Assembly: GCA_023404675.1 (NCBI GenBank)
Contig: JAEYAW010000033.1
Coordinates: 76,567 to 140,566, forward strand
From: Pseudomonadota bacterium
Lineage (GTDB): Bacteria > Pseudomonadota > Alphaproteobacteria > Rhizobiales > Xanthobacteraceae
Reading direction: 5' to 3'
DNA: 64,000 bases
Position numbers and translations under genes: made by a program. Of the stretch, positions 43,951 to 52,218 are shown in pieces. Within the stretch, counting starts at the first letter, position 1. Every line of letters starts with the position of its first letter. The notes below the pieces were generated by a model. It had not been told where the DNA came from. It made no database searches and saw only the letters and a program-made list of their open reading frames with translations.

Positions 43951-44936
43951 GGCGGAGCTTCTCCGGAGTGCGGATTGGCTTCCGGCATGCGCAGACCGAG
44001 CCAGCGCCGGACATGGCCCGCCATGCGGCGCAACGGCATCAGATAAAGACCCCACAGCGACTGATACTCCCGCACGTCGCGGTCGATCAGTCCGAACTTG
44101 AAGTCCTCGTCAGGTTTCGGCACGCAGAGCGTCCCGAACAGCCGGTCCCAGAACGAGAACAGCAGGCCGAAGTTCTTGTCATAGTGACGCGGATCGACGC
44201 TGTGGTGCAACTGGTGCCAGTGCGGACACAGGACTACGTTGTTCAGCGGCCCGAACGAAATCTTGAAATGCGTATGCCTGACGAAATCCATCATCAGGAT
44301 GTTGCGCATGACATAGACATTGACGCCGAAGATGGTGAGCTCGACGAGGTTCATGCAGACCAGCGACCAGATGCCGAAGCAGATGCCTGGGATCACGCCG
44401 TCCCAGGCGCGATTCATCAACTCGTCCAGCGGATGAACCCGATCCTTGGTCAGGCCGATCATCACCTCTGCGGAGTGGTGCACCTTGTGCAGCTCCCACA
44501 GGATCGGAATGCGGTGCTGCGCCACGTGATAGAGATAGTAGGAGATGTCGTAGGCCAGCAGCATCGTGATGGTGAAGATCACCGTGATCAGCGGCGTTGC
44601 CGGGCCGGGGATCAGTGGCGCGTCGATGTTGAAGATCGCCGCCAGGATCCGGTTGGTCCCGTAGCCGACCGCCACGACGAAGGTGATGCCCGCGGGTAGC
44701 ATCAGAAACGGCATGATTGCCTTGCGTGTGACCCAGAACAGCAGGTCGGCCCGTGCGGATGGGTGAGTGATGATTTCGTTGGGAAACACGAAGTCGAAAA
44801 ATTCGCGGAAACTCTTCTTCTCTGCGGCGCGCCAATAGGCGATCAGGGCGCAGCCCAGCGCTGTCAGCGTCAGCAGCCCCGTCGCCAGAAGCGACGTGGC
44901 GGAAATCTGCTCCAGAATCCTGCTGATCAAATCCAT
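43947..44936 (-). CDS. Sterol desaturase/fatty acid hydroxylase family membrane protein
   Basis: 329-residue integral membrane di-iron enzyme. The His-cluster motifs are YLYHVAQHRIPILWELHKVHHSAEVM and LCPHWHQLHHSVDPRHYDKNFG, giving the H-x3-4-H, H-x2-HH pattern, with four hydrophobic segments (residues about 15-33, 75-95, 110-135, 180-200). Such enzymes hydroxylate or desaturate lipids or sterols, using O2. The gene is co-transcribed and coupled with the acyltransferase gene (ATGA overlap), so it probably makes or modifies a lipid for the acyl donor or glycan lipid. Substrate unknown. Confidence 0.85.
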   Translation of the reverse strand: MDLISRILEQISATSLLATGLLTLTALGCALIAYWRAAEKKSFREFFDFVFPNEIITHPSARADLLFWVTRKAIMPFLMLPAGITFVVAVGYGTNRILAAIFNIDAPLIPGPATPLITVIFTITMLLAYDISYYLYHVAQHRIPILWELHKVHHSAEVMIGLTKDRVHPLDELMNRAWDGVIPGICFGIWSLVCMNLVELTIFGVNVYVMRNILMMDFVRHTHFKISFGPLNNVVLCPHWHQLHHSVDPRHYDKNFGLLFSFWDRLFGTLCVPKPDEDFKFGLIDRDVREYQSLWGLYLMPLRRMAGHVRRWLGLRMPEANPHSGEAPP

Positions 44937-45770
44937 CGCTGTCTCAAATCGTCGGCCGATGACAGAGCTATAGTCCCCGGCGGCCGCAGCCTAATAGACG
45001 TTTGGTGAGCACGCGCCACTCTCGCCGGTTAAGGTTAAGGTCCGGCTGCGCCGGATGTCAGACCCAGTCGCGAACCTCTCCATTCTGATGCCCGGCGACC
45101 CTGCACTGGTGCTCGCGTGTGCCCGCAGCAGTCGCGCCCAGTACGACCGTTGATCCCGCCGCGACCACAAGAATCTTAGCATGGGCCATGCGGAAGAGTC
45201 CGTGCGGGGAGATTATTAATATTTGGTGTATTTTTATCTTGTGCAACCAAAAATTGCAGACAAAATGGGAGTGGGACGGGGATCAGGCTCGTGTGGGGCA
45301 CGCGATACATTCGTTTGGCCGTGGGGATGACTGTGTCTGCGGTGATGCCGGTGGGCCTCTGCTTTCGGATCGTCGTCCTGACACCCCAGCCCGCGACTGC
45401 GGTGCCGCTGCCTTGATGGCGGTGATGAGCTTCGCAGTCAGCTCTCTTTCCCGAAGCGGAAGGCCGGATCGCTCGCATATTCGTGTCCAGCAACGCGACA
45501 TTCCCGCGCGCACCATCGCCGCCGCAACATTGCCGACCGCATCTTCCGCTGGGAGACAGGCGTGCCAAGATTTCATTGGGGGCGGATGATCCGGCTCACG
45601 GGATTGTCATGAAGCGTGGGATTTTTCTTCGCGCTGGACATGGGGACCGGGCTTGGATTTCGGTATTGTCGAGAGCGGATTTTGGCGACCCGGCTTTGAT
45701 AGCATGATTTTGCTCCAGGGTGCTCCGCCGCAGCCGCTCACCCTGATGTCATGCCCCGGAGATTGTTTCG
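44937..45770. other. 834-base gap without a supported gene
   Basis: Between the hydroxylase gene start and the dienelactone hydrolase start I find no reading frame with family features, a good ribosome-binding site and host-like codon use together. The interval at about 45210-45265 is AT-rich (GATTATTAATATTTGG, TTTTTATCTTG) compared with the rest, which could be promoter or remnant DNA. The dienelactone hydrolase ribosome-binding site lies at its end (GGAG before 45771). Confidence 0.5.
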
Positions 45771-46664
45771 ATGGCTCTGCCTGCCACCCCCCACAACCCC
45801 TCTCCCGTTCTCGAAGGTCTGGATGGCCTCGTCCGCGAGCCCTTTTCGCGTCGCGGCTTCGTCATGTCGACGCTGATCACGGGTTTCACGCTCGCCACCA
45901 CCACGGTGATGGCGCAGGCGATCAGCACCGATGCGAACGGCCTCGTCGCGGGCGACGTCCAGATTCCGACCGCAGACGGCAACATGCCGGGCTATCGCGC
46001 AATGCCGGAAGGCAACGGGCCGTTTCCGCTGGTGCTGGTGATCGAGGAAATCTTCGGGGTCCATGAGTACATCAAGGACACCTGCCGCCGTCTCGCCAAG
46101 CTGGGTTACTGCGCCGTGGCGCCGGAACTGTATGCCCGGCAGGGCGATCTCACCAGGATGACCGACGTGCAGCAGATCATCCGCGAGGTGATCTCGAAGA
46201 AACCGGATGGCGAGATGCTGTCGGATATCGACGCGGCCGTGGCGTGGGCGGTGAAGGATTCGAAGGCGGATGGCGATCGCCTCGCCGTCACCGGCTTCTG
46301 CCGGGGCGGCCGGGCCGTGTGGCTCTATGCGGCGCACAATCCGAAGGTGAGGGCGGCCGTCGCCTGGTATGGCCCGCTCGGCGGCCAGCGCAGCGAGATC
46401 CAGCCCAAGACCGCCAGCGACGTGGTCGGCGATCTGAAAGCGCCCGTCCTGGGCCTCTATGGCGGCGCGGACACCGGCATTCCCGTTGCCGATGTCGAGA
46501 AGCAGCGCGATGCGGCCAAAGCGGCGGGCAAGACCGTGGAGATCGTGATCTATCCCGACACGCCCCACGCCTTCCACGCGGACTACCGGCCGAGCTATCG
46601 CAAGGAAGCAGCCGAAGACGGCTGGAAGCGCATGCTGGCGTGGTTCAGGCAGTACGGCGTGTGA
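45771..46664 (+). CDS. Dienelactone hydrolase family protein
   Basis: 297-residue alpha/beta hydrolase. Catalytic elements: LVIEEIFGVHEYIKD (the Glu of the family), nucleophile Cys in VTGFCRGGRAVWLYAA, and acid/base Asp/His in GGADTGIPV and PDTPHAFHADYRPSY. The family hydrolyses dienelactones or related esters from chloro- or methyl-catechol breakdown. The N terminus holds RRGFVMSTLITGFTLATTTVMAQA, a twin-arginine-like signal, preceded by about 27 residues, so export is possible. It stands alone and converges on the M20 gene through a small hairpin at 46741-46764. Confidence 0.88.
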   Translation: MALPATPHNPSPVLEGLDGLVREPFSRRGFVMSTLITGFTLATTTVMAQAISTDANGLVAGDVQIPTADGNMPGYRAMPEGNGPFPLVLVIEEIFGVHEYIKDTCRRLAKLGYCAVAPELYARQGDLTRMTDVQQIIREVISKKPDGEMLSDIDAAVAWAVKDSKADGDRLAVTGFCRGGRAVWLYAAHNPKVRAAVAWYGPLGGQRSEIQPKTASDVVGDLKAPVLGLYGGADTGIPVADVEKQRDAAKAAGKTVEIVIYPDTPHAFHADYRPSYRKEAAEDGWKRMLAWFRQYGV

Positions 46665-46766
46665 GACTTGCCGGGCCTTCGCTTTTTGAGAGGGTGTTCC
46701 TCCCTCGCGATGCCGGGGCCGTCTCTGGATGACGGATCAGGCCTGACCGCATGTCCGGTCAGGCTG

Positions 46767-47927
46767 TCAGCCCTGTGGCAATTGCGTTTGCAGGACCGAC
46801 AGCCACAGCTTGATGCCGTCAGCCATCACGGCATCGTTGAAATTGAAGTCGCTGGCGTGAAGCCCCGGATTGTGCCCCTCGCGTCCAGCGCCGAGCCAGG
46901 CATAACAGCCGGGAATCTCCTGCAGCATGAAGGCGAAGTCTTCCGAGGCCATGCTCGGAGGCTGCGCCGCGTGGACGAGACCGATCGTCGTGCCCGCGTC
47001 CTGCGCGGCGACGGCTTGTGCCGCCGCATTGACCGTGGCCGGATAGCGCCGCTGATAGTCGATCTCGGCCGTGCATCCGTAGGCAGCCGCGACCGCGCGT
47101 GCGATGTCGGTCAGTCGGTTTTGCAAAAGATCGCCGGCCTTGTCGGAGAACCAGCGGCCGGTGCCGCGCAACACCACGCTGGCGGGGATGATGTTGTAGG
47201 CGTTGCCGCCGTGAATCTGCGTGACCGACAGCACCGCCGTGTCGGTGGGCGCGACGTTGCGGCTGACGATGGTCTGCAGCGCGGCGACGATCTGGCTCGC
47301 CGCCAGAACCGGGTCCGCGCCCTGATGCGGCATCGCGCCGTGCGCGGCCGTTCCGTTCACGGTGATGTCGAAGGTGGAGAAGGCCGCCATCACCGGGCCG
47401 GGCGCGGCCGAGAAGGTGCCGGGCTTCAGCCCCGGCCAGTTGTGAATGCCGAAAACCGCATCCACCGGAAAGCTTTTGAACAGCCCGTCGTTCATCATCG
47501 CCTTCGCGCCGGCTTCGTTTTCCTCGGCAGGTTGAAAGATGAAATGCACGGTGCCGTCGAAGTCGACGCCGGCGGCAGCCTGCGCCGCGCCAAGCAACAT
47601 CGACATGTGTCCATCGTGACCGCAGGCGTGCATACGGCCGGGATTGCGCGAGCGGTAGGGAAGCTCGCCCGTCTCGTTCATCGGCAGCGCGTCCATGTCC
47701 GCGCGCAGGCCGATCACGCGGCGGGACGATCCCTTGCGCAGGGTTGCGACGAGGCCGGTGCCGGCGAGGCCGGTCGTGACGGACAGTCCCATGTCGCCGA
47801 GCCGTTCCGCGACGAAGCGCGATGTCTCATGCTCCTGATAGGCGATTTCCGGAATGCCGTGGAGATGATGTCGCCAGGTAATGGCCTGTTCGACAAGCTC
47901 GCTGGTGACAGCGGCGGAGGCGTTCAT
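46767..47927 (-). CDS. M20 family amidohydrolase (hippurate hydrolase-like)
   Basis: 386-residue metallopeptidase-fold amidohydrolase. Motifs: ITWRHHLHGIPEIAYQEHETS, GLRADMDALPMNE, MHACGHDGHMSMLLGAA (metal ligands His and Asp), FIFQPAEENEAGAKAMMNDGLF (catalytic and metal Glu residues), GTAAHGAMPHQGADPV dimerisation-domain His and MASEDFAFMLQEIPGCYAWLG. It removes an acyl group from an amino acid or similar amide. The ATG at 47927 is preceded by AGGA. The gene is alone on its strand; a 293-base gap (47928-48220) follows before the epimerase, in which I see nothing. Confidence 0.92.
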   Translation of the reverse strand: MNASAAVTSELVEQAITWRHHLHGIPEIAYQEHETSRFVAERLGDMGLSVTTGLAGTGLVATLRKGSSRRVIGLRADMDALPMNETGELPYRSRNPGRMHACGHDGHMSMLLGAAQAAAGVDFDGTVHFIFQPAEENEAGAKAMMNDGLFKSFPVDAVFGIHNWPGLKPGTFSAAPGPVMAAFSTFDITVNGTAAHGAMPHQGADPVLAASQIVAALQTIVSRNVAPTDTAVLSVTQIHGGNAYNIIPASVVLRGTGRWFSDKAGDLLQNRLTDIARAVAAAYGCTAEIDYQRRYPATVNAAAQAVAAQDAGTTIGLVHAAQPPSMASEDFAFMLQEIPGCYAWLGAGREGHNPGLHASDFNFNDAVMADGIKLWLSVLQTQLPQG

Positions 47928-48220
47928 GATCCTGCTTCTTGTTTTGCTCAGGGGCGTTGCCGGGGAGTTTGGTTGCAAACTCGCACCGAATTCCGACGCA
48001 AGCCGCAGGTCCCACCAGCGGGAAGACTATCAATCGGACCGAGGAATGACCAGTTTCGGGCAGAGCGTCGGGTCCATGTCTGCTATGCCGATCCGCGCGG
48101 TCTTCACTCCGGGACAAACGTGCGGACAGATGGCTGCGGGACTTCGGGCGCTTCGCGCAGTTCGTGCTGGACGGAGGTGGTGGCTTTCACCGAGGCTGTC
48201 AAATCCGCGCTGAAGGACGG

Positions 48221-49237
48221 CTAGCATTCAGCCGGTCTCTCCTTCTTGAGATTCGTGGATGACGTGGACGGGATCTGCCACGCCGTCGCTGCCCAGTCCA
48301 TCATGCGCCGGATGCCGTCGCGATAGCCGACGTGGCAGGCCCACCCCGGCATGATCTGCTTTGCCCGTGCCAGATCGGGCCGCCGGTTCGAGGGATCGCC
48401 GGGCGCGGCGGCAGTGTGTTCAATCCGGCTTCCCGGAACGAGCGATGCCACGTAGTCGGCGATGGCCATCACCGGAATTTCGATGTCGCTGCCGATATTG
48501 ATCGGGCCGGGGTAGGTCGTGGACCGCGCCCCGAACAACTGTGCAAGACCGTCGGCGATATCGTCGACGTAACCCCAGCTTCGGGTCTGCCGGCCGTCGC
48601 CGTAAACGGTGAGGGACTGTCCCGCGAGGGCCTGCTGCAGGAAGTTCGGCAGAGCCCGCCCGTCGTCGGCGCGCATTCGCGGGCCATAGGCATTGAACAC
48701 GCGCGCGATGCGCAGGTTCAGGCCGTGCAGGCGCTGGTGTTCGGACAGCAGGGCTTCCGTGCACCGCTTGCTCTCGTCGTAGGCCGCGCGAGGGCCGGTG
48801 CAGTCGACATTGCCAAAATAGTCCTCCGACTGCGGCGAGATGAGCGGATCACCATAGACTTCCGACGTCGATGTGAAACAGAAGCGGCCGTGGGTCGCGA
48901 GCAGTTCGAGAAGCCGCATCGCGCCGACGACGTTGGCCGAGATCGTGCGGGACGGCGACGTCATGTACCAGGCCGGGGACGCGGGCGAGGCGAGGTGATA
49001 GATTTCGTCAAAGCGCTGGTCGCTTTGAAAGCTTTCGACGTCCTGCGTGACGAAGTACAACCGGGGATCGGCGATGTGCGCCAGATTGTCCCGCCGGCCG
49101 GTCCAGAGATTGTCCACCACGACGAGCCGTGCAATCTCGGGACGCGTGAGCAGGCGGTCGATCAGATGCGAGCCGAGAAACCCGGCACCACCGGCAACAA
49201 GAACTTTCAGGCCGGACACAGCAGCTCCAGAATGCAT
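48221..49237 (-). CDS. NAD-dependent sugar epimerase/decarboxylase (UXS-like)
   Basis: 338-residue extended SDR. The NAD motif is KVLVAGGAGFLGSHLIDRLL, followed by VVVDNLWTGRRDN, HLASPASPAWYMTSP, FTSTSEVYGDPLISPQSEDYFGNVD, catalytic Tyr-Lys in AAYDESKRCTEA and RIARVFNAYGPRMRADDGRALPNFLQQALAG. This fits UDP-glucuronate decarboxylases and related nucleotide-sugar epimerases. It makes an activated sugar for the surface glycan. I chose ATG 49237; a further 42 codons upstream have no family similarity. It is divergent from the glycosyltransferase family 2 gene. Confidence 0.9.
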   Translation of the reverse strand: MHSGAAVSGLKVLVAGGAGFLGSHLIDRLLTRPEIARLVVVDNLWTGRRDNLAHIADPRLYFVTQDVESFQSDQRFDEIYHLASPASPAWYMTSPSRTISANVVGAMRLLELLATHGRFCFTSTSEVYGDPLISPQSEDYFGNVDCTGPRAAYDESKRCTEALLSEHQRLHGLNLRIARVFNAYGPRMRADDGRALPNFLQQALAGQSLTVYGDGRQTRSWGYVDDIADGLAQLFGARSTTYPGPINIGSDIEIPVMAIADYVASLVPGSRIEHTAAAPGDPSNRRPDLARAKQIMPGWACHVGYRDGIRRMMDWAATAWQIPSTSSTNLKKERPAEC

Positions 49238-49396
49238 CAGGGCGTCTTCCGTTACGGAACCGGCGGGCAGGGCGATAGAATATGGGGTGCCTAGCACATG
49301 TGCCGTCGTTCCGGCAAAAGCCGGCGGGATTGCCGGAAAAATGCTCCGACGTATATCGTGCACCCGCCGATCAGTTTCCCGCGGAGAAGGAATTTC

Positions 49397-50308
49397 ATGT
49401 CAGTCGCCGTCAAGCCGAAGGCTGCCGCGATTTGTGTGGTCCGCGACTCCGCGGATATCATCCTGCTCGCCTGCGCCCATTATCTGCGCCTCGGTGTCGA
49501 GCGTCTGGTCATCATCGATGACAGTTCCTCCGACGGCACATTCGAGCGGGTTCAATTGCTGGCGGAACGCGGCCGCGGCAGGATCGTGATCCGACGCGTC
49601 GTCGGGGACGACTTTCTTCAGCCCGATCTGTTCAACACCACGATCAACGAACTGATCGCGGAAGGCTTCCGTCTGATCGTCCCGTTCGACGCGGACGAAT
49701 TCTGGGATATTCCGGCCGATGCTTTCGACAGGCTTCGCATGCGGCAGGAGCCGCGCATCATCGTCGCCGAATGGGTGAGCTTCGTGCAGCGGCGTGATCG
49801 CGCCTACCCTACGCCCCTTGGTCTGTTGTCCGCGCAGTACCGGGCGGATGCGCGGCCCGACGTCATGGACGGCGTGCGCAACTTCACCAGTTCATTCGTT
49901 CATCTGAAGGAGAGAAAGATCGCAATCTGGGCGGATGAGCCGATCAACATCATGATAGGTCAGCACGGGCTCATTCAGGGGCCGGCGGCGGTCGATCCAC
50001 AGACCTTCGACATGTTTCATCTGCCGCTGCGCTATCGCAGCGAGATCACCAAGCGCGCCCTGAACTACGAGCCGCGGCGAGCCCGGCTTCGCGCAAACGA
50101 GATCGAGAACTGGCAGTCAGCCTTTCATCGCCGGATCGTTCTCGACAACAAGGTGGATGCCGTATGGGCCGCCAACAGCGTCGATGGAAACGGTGAGCTT
50201 AACCTTTACGGGCGCTCCATCGCCTTGACGCGGGACCGGCGTTTGAGGGACACGCTTTTGCGCGCGGCATGGTATCTGTTCCGCAAGTATCGGCTTTTGC
50301 CATTCTAG
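49397..50308 (+). CDS. Family 2-type glycosyltransferase (DADE motif)
   Basis: 303-residue protein starting MSVAVKPKAAAICVVRDSADIILLACAHYLRLGVERLVIIDDSSSDGT. The glycosyltransferase A-fold elements are IDDSSSDGTFERVQ and LIVPFDADEFWDIP (DxD-like metal site), with no membrane segment. Such enzymes in rhizobia are annotated as glycosyltransferase 2/92-like. ATG 49397 follows GGAGAAGGAATTTC. It is divergent from the epimerase gene and lies 63 bases before the LysR gene. It belongs to the surface-glycan cluster by neighbourhood. Confidence 0.8.
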   Translation: MSVAVKPKAAAICVVRDSADIILLACAHYLRLGVERLVIIDDSSSDGTFERVQLLAERGRGRIVIRRVVGDDFLQPDLFNTTINELIAEGFRLIVPFDADEFWDIPADAFDRLRMRQEPRIIVAEWVSFVQRRDRAYPTPLGLLSAQYRADARPDVMDGVRNFTSSFVHLKERKIAIWADEPINIMIGQHGLIQGPAAVDPQTFDMFHLPLRYRSEITKRALNYEPRRARLRANEIENWQSAFHRRIVLDNKVDAVWAANSVDGNGELNLYGRSIALTRDRRLRDTLLRAAWYLFRKYRLLPF

Positions 50309-50371
50309 AAGCCTTCCGCGACCGAGCGGGCTTCGTCGGGGCGGAGAACCGTTTTTTGATCGCGAGGCGTT

Positions 50372-51283
50372 ATGGATTTCACGCAGCTCCGCTACTTTCA
50401 CGAAGTCGCCCGCGCGGGCACGATCCGCAAGGCATCCGAGCGGCTGAACGTGGCGGCCTCGGCGCTGAGCCGCCAGATCCAGCAGCTTGAGCATCAGATC
50501 GGGATGACGCTGTTCGACCGCAACAGCCAGGGCATGCGATTGACGCCCGCCGGCGAGATCTACGCGCGCTATGCCAAGCTGGCGATGCTGGACGAGCAGC
50601 AGGTCCGCCACGAACTCGGCGAACTGAAGGGGCTGAAGCAGGGCACCGTGCGTCTGGTCTCCGCTGAGGGAATGGTCAGCGACTATCTGATGCAGACCAT
50701 CGCGGTGTTTCGCGCGGCGAACCCCGGCGTGAGCTTCGATCTCGGCGTGCTCGGCACCGACGATATCGTCCGGGCGGTGCGGAGCGGCGATGCGGATATC
50801 GGCGTGGCGTTCAACGGACGCCCCGAGGCCGAGATCGAGTTTCGCATGCAGATCTTCGATCGGGTGTGCGCGGTCTGCGCGCCGACGCATCCCGTCGCGA
50901 AGAAGAAGTCGCTCAATCTGCGCGAGGTGATGAACCACCCGCTTGCGATCCCTGTGTCCGGGTTCGGTATTCGCACGCTGGTGGACGAGGCCTGCCGGGT
51001 CTCGCGGCTGCGCCTCAATCCGGCGCTTGTCACCAATTGCATCGATGCCCTGCGCTCTTTCGCATCGAACGGCATCGGCCTGTCGATCATCACGCAGCTT
51101 TCGGTCCGGCGCGAGGTCGCGGGCAGCCAGCTTCACGCGATCCCGCTCACCAATCCAGCGCTGCGTCACTCCTCGATCGATATCATGGTGCTGAGCGCGC
51201 GCCGGCAGCCGCCGGCCGTGGAGGCGTTTCTGAAGCAACTGCGCGATGTGGCGGTGATGCGCAAGGCGCAGATCGTCGGGTAA
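50372..51283 (+). CDS. LysR family transcriptional regulator
   Basis: 303-residue LysR-type regulator. The helix-turn-helix is MDFTQLRYFHEVARAGTIRKASERLNVAASALSRQIQQLEHQIGMTLFDRNSQGMRLTPAGE, followed by the effector domain with QTIAVFRAANPGVSFDLGVLGTDDIVRAVRSGDADIGVAFN. Unlike the classical arrangement it is not divergent from the operon; it lies head-to-tail after the glycosyltransferase and converges on the minus-strand liv/aldehyde dehydrogenase operon, whose 3' end lies just beyond two repeats. Control of that operon is plausible, not shown. Confidence 0.93.
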   Translation: MDFTQLRYFHEVARAGTIRKASERLNVAASALSRQIQQLEHQIGMTLFDRNSQGMRLTPAGEIYARYAKLAMLDEQQVRHELGELKGLKQGTVRLVSAEGMVSDYLMQTIAVFRAANPGVSFDLGVLGTDDIVRAVRSGDADIGVAFNGRPEAEIEFRMQIFDRVCAVCAPTHPVAKKKSLNLREVMNHPLAIPVSGFGIRTLVDEACRVSRLRLNPALVTNCIDALRSFASNGIGLSIITQLSVRREVAGSQLHAIPLTNPALRHSSIDIMVLSARRQPPAVEAFLKQLRDVAVMRKAQIVG

Positions 51284-51284
51284 A

Positions 51285-51329
51285 GCATGATCCCGAAAAG
51301 TGGGCACCGGTTTTCGGACAAGATCATGC
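51285..51329. repeat. Palindromic repeat GCATGATC (copy 2)
   Basis: 45-base inverted repeat: GCATGATCCCGAAAAGTGGGCACCGGTTTTCGG followed by a GATCATGC arm. It starts two bases after the LysR stop and is followed by copy 3. Confidence 0.78.
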
Positions 51330-51340
51330 GCGAATGGACA

Positions 51341-51385
51341 GCATGATCCCGAGAAGCGGGCACCGGTTTTCGGATAAGATCATGC
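51341..51385. repeat. Palindromic repeat GCATGATC (copy 3)
   Basis: 45-base inverted repeat nearly identical to copy 2 (GAGAAGCGGG in place of GAAAAGTGGG). The pair at the convergent end of two operons can serve as terminator or repetitive extragenic palindrome cluster. Confidence 0.78.
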
Positions 51386-51401
51386 TCCGATCACCAAACC
51401 G

Positions 51402-51425
51402 AAAAGGCCGGGCGAACCCGGCCTC
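51402..51425 (-). terminator. Terminator of the minus-strand liv/aldehyde dehydrogenase operon
   Basis: On the minus strand GGCCGGG-TTCG-CCCGGCC is followed by TTTT, immediately after the stop of the RidA-like gene. Confidence 0.75.
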
Positions 51426-51441
51426 TTCGCTTCATCTCTGC

Positions 51442-52188
51442 TCAGACCGTCCGCTCCAGCGGCACGCCGCGGCAATCCATTTCGTATTCGAGCTCGCGCA
51501 CCGGTGGCCGGTTGAAGTGCCAGGTCAGGCCCGCGCGCGTCGCGCCGCGCCTGACGATCTCGTCGGCGAGGAACGGATGGATGTCGTGCACCGTGTAGAG
51601 CTGCACGCCGGTGGTCTGCTCCCATCCGAAGCCGAGCGCGCCCATCCGCCGCTCCATCTCGCCGAGCACCCAGTTCGCCTTCTTCCGCAGGCCCGAGGGG
51701 CTGACATCGCCGCGCGCGATGGCATGGTCGGCGTAGGTGCCCTTGCCCTCCGGCGCCTCGCCGCTGCCGGCCACGACGAAGCTCGGCGCAGCCTGCGCGT
51801 CTTCCACCGTATAGGAGAAGGCATAGAAGCTCGGCTCCGACGGCGGCGAGATTTCCGGGCACACGTTGCTGCGCGCCACCGGATTGTCGTCGCCCATGAT
51901 TCCCCACTTTTCCAGCGTCCCGACATAGATCTTGTTGAAGGCGACGAAGCCGTCCTCTGTGAACGGCGCGGGCGAGCGCAACTCGCAGGCGGCGAAGGCA
52001 GTCAGCGGACGGCCGGAAGCCTTGATGATCTGCTCGATGCGGCGAAAGCCTTCCTCGAGCGGCACGGGATTGGCGAAGCGTACGCGCTCGAGCCGGTAGC
52101 CCGGCTCGGCGGCGACGCCTGCGGAATACTGAAACACGCCCTTAACGTAGCGATAGCCGCCGGGCGCGAAGGTGATGACTTCAGGCAT
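51442..52188 (-). CDS. RidA-like/2-aminomuconate deaminase-like protein, putative
   Basis: 248-residue protein. The N-terminal part MPEVITFAPGGYRYVKGVFQYSAGVAAEPGYRLERVRFANPVPLEEGFRRIEQIIKASG...ELRSPAPFTEDGFVAFNKIYVGTLEKWG..NPVARSNVCPE resembles the RidA (YjgF) deaminase pattern: an N-x-Y region, ARS and the final helix. The second half also looks RidA-like. CnbZ-type 2-amino-5-chloromuconate deaminases have this length and general pattern, so a muconate-type enamine or imine deaminase is possible. It is the last gene of the liv-aldehyde dehydrogenase operon, starting 30 bases after the aldehyde dehydrogenase stop. Assignment is tentative. Confidence 0.6.
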   Translation of the reverse strand: MPEVITFAPGGYRYVKGVFQYSAGVAAEPGYRLERVRFANPVPLEEGFRRIEQIIKASGRPLTAFAACELRSPAPFTEDGFVAFNKIYVGTLEKWGIMGDDNPVARSNVCPEISPPSEPSFYAFSYTVEDAQAAPSFVVAGSGEAPEGKGTYADHAIARGDVSPSGLRKKANWVLGEMERRMGALGFGWEQTTGVQLYTVHDIHPFLADEIVRRGATRAGLTWHFNRPPVRELEYEMDCRGVPLERTV

Positions 52189-52218
52189 GTTGAAACTCCA
52201 AAGAACTCCGGTTGTTGA

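Noticed and set aside
45119..45589. 156-codon plus-strand frame and 130-codon minus-strand frame in the 44.9-45.8 kb gap
   Set aside because: The two overlap in opposite strands, neither has a ribosome-binding site, domain or host-like codon pattern.
46741..46764. Hairpin GCCTGACC...GGTCAGGC as a strong terminator
   Set aside because: The stem is clear but no T run follows on either strand, so it was mentioned only with the neighbouring gene and not called a terminator.
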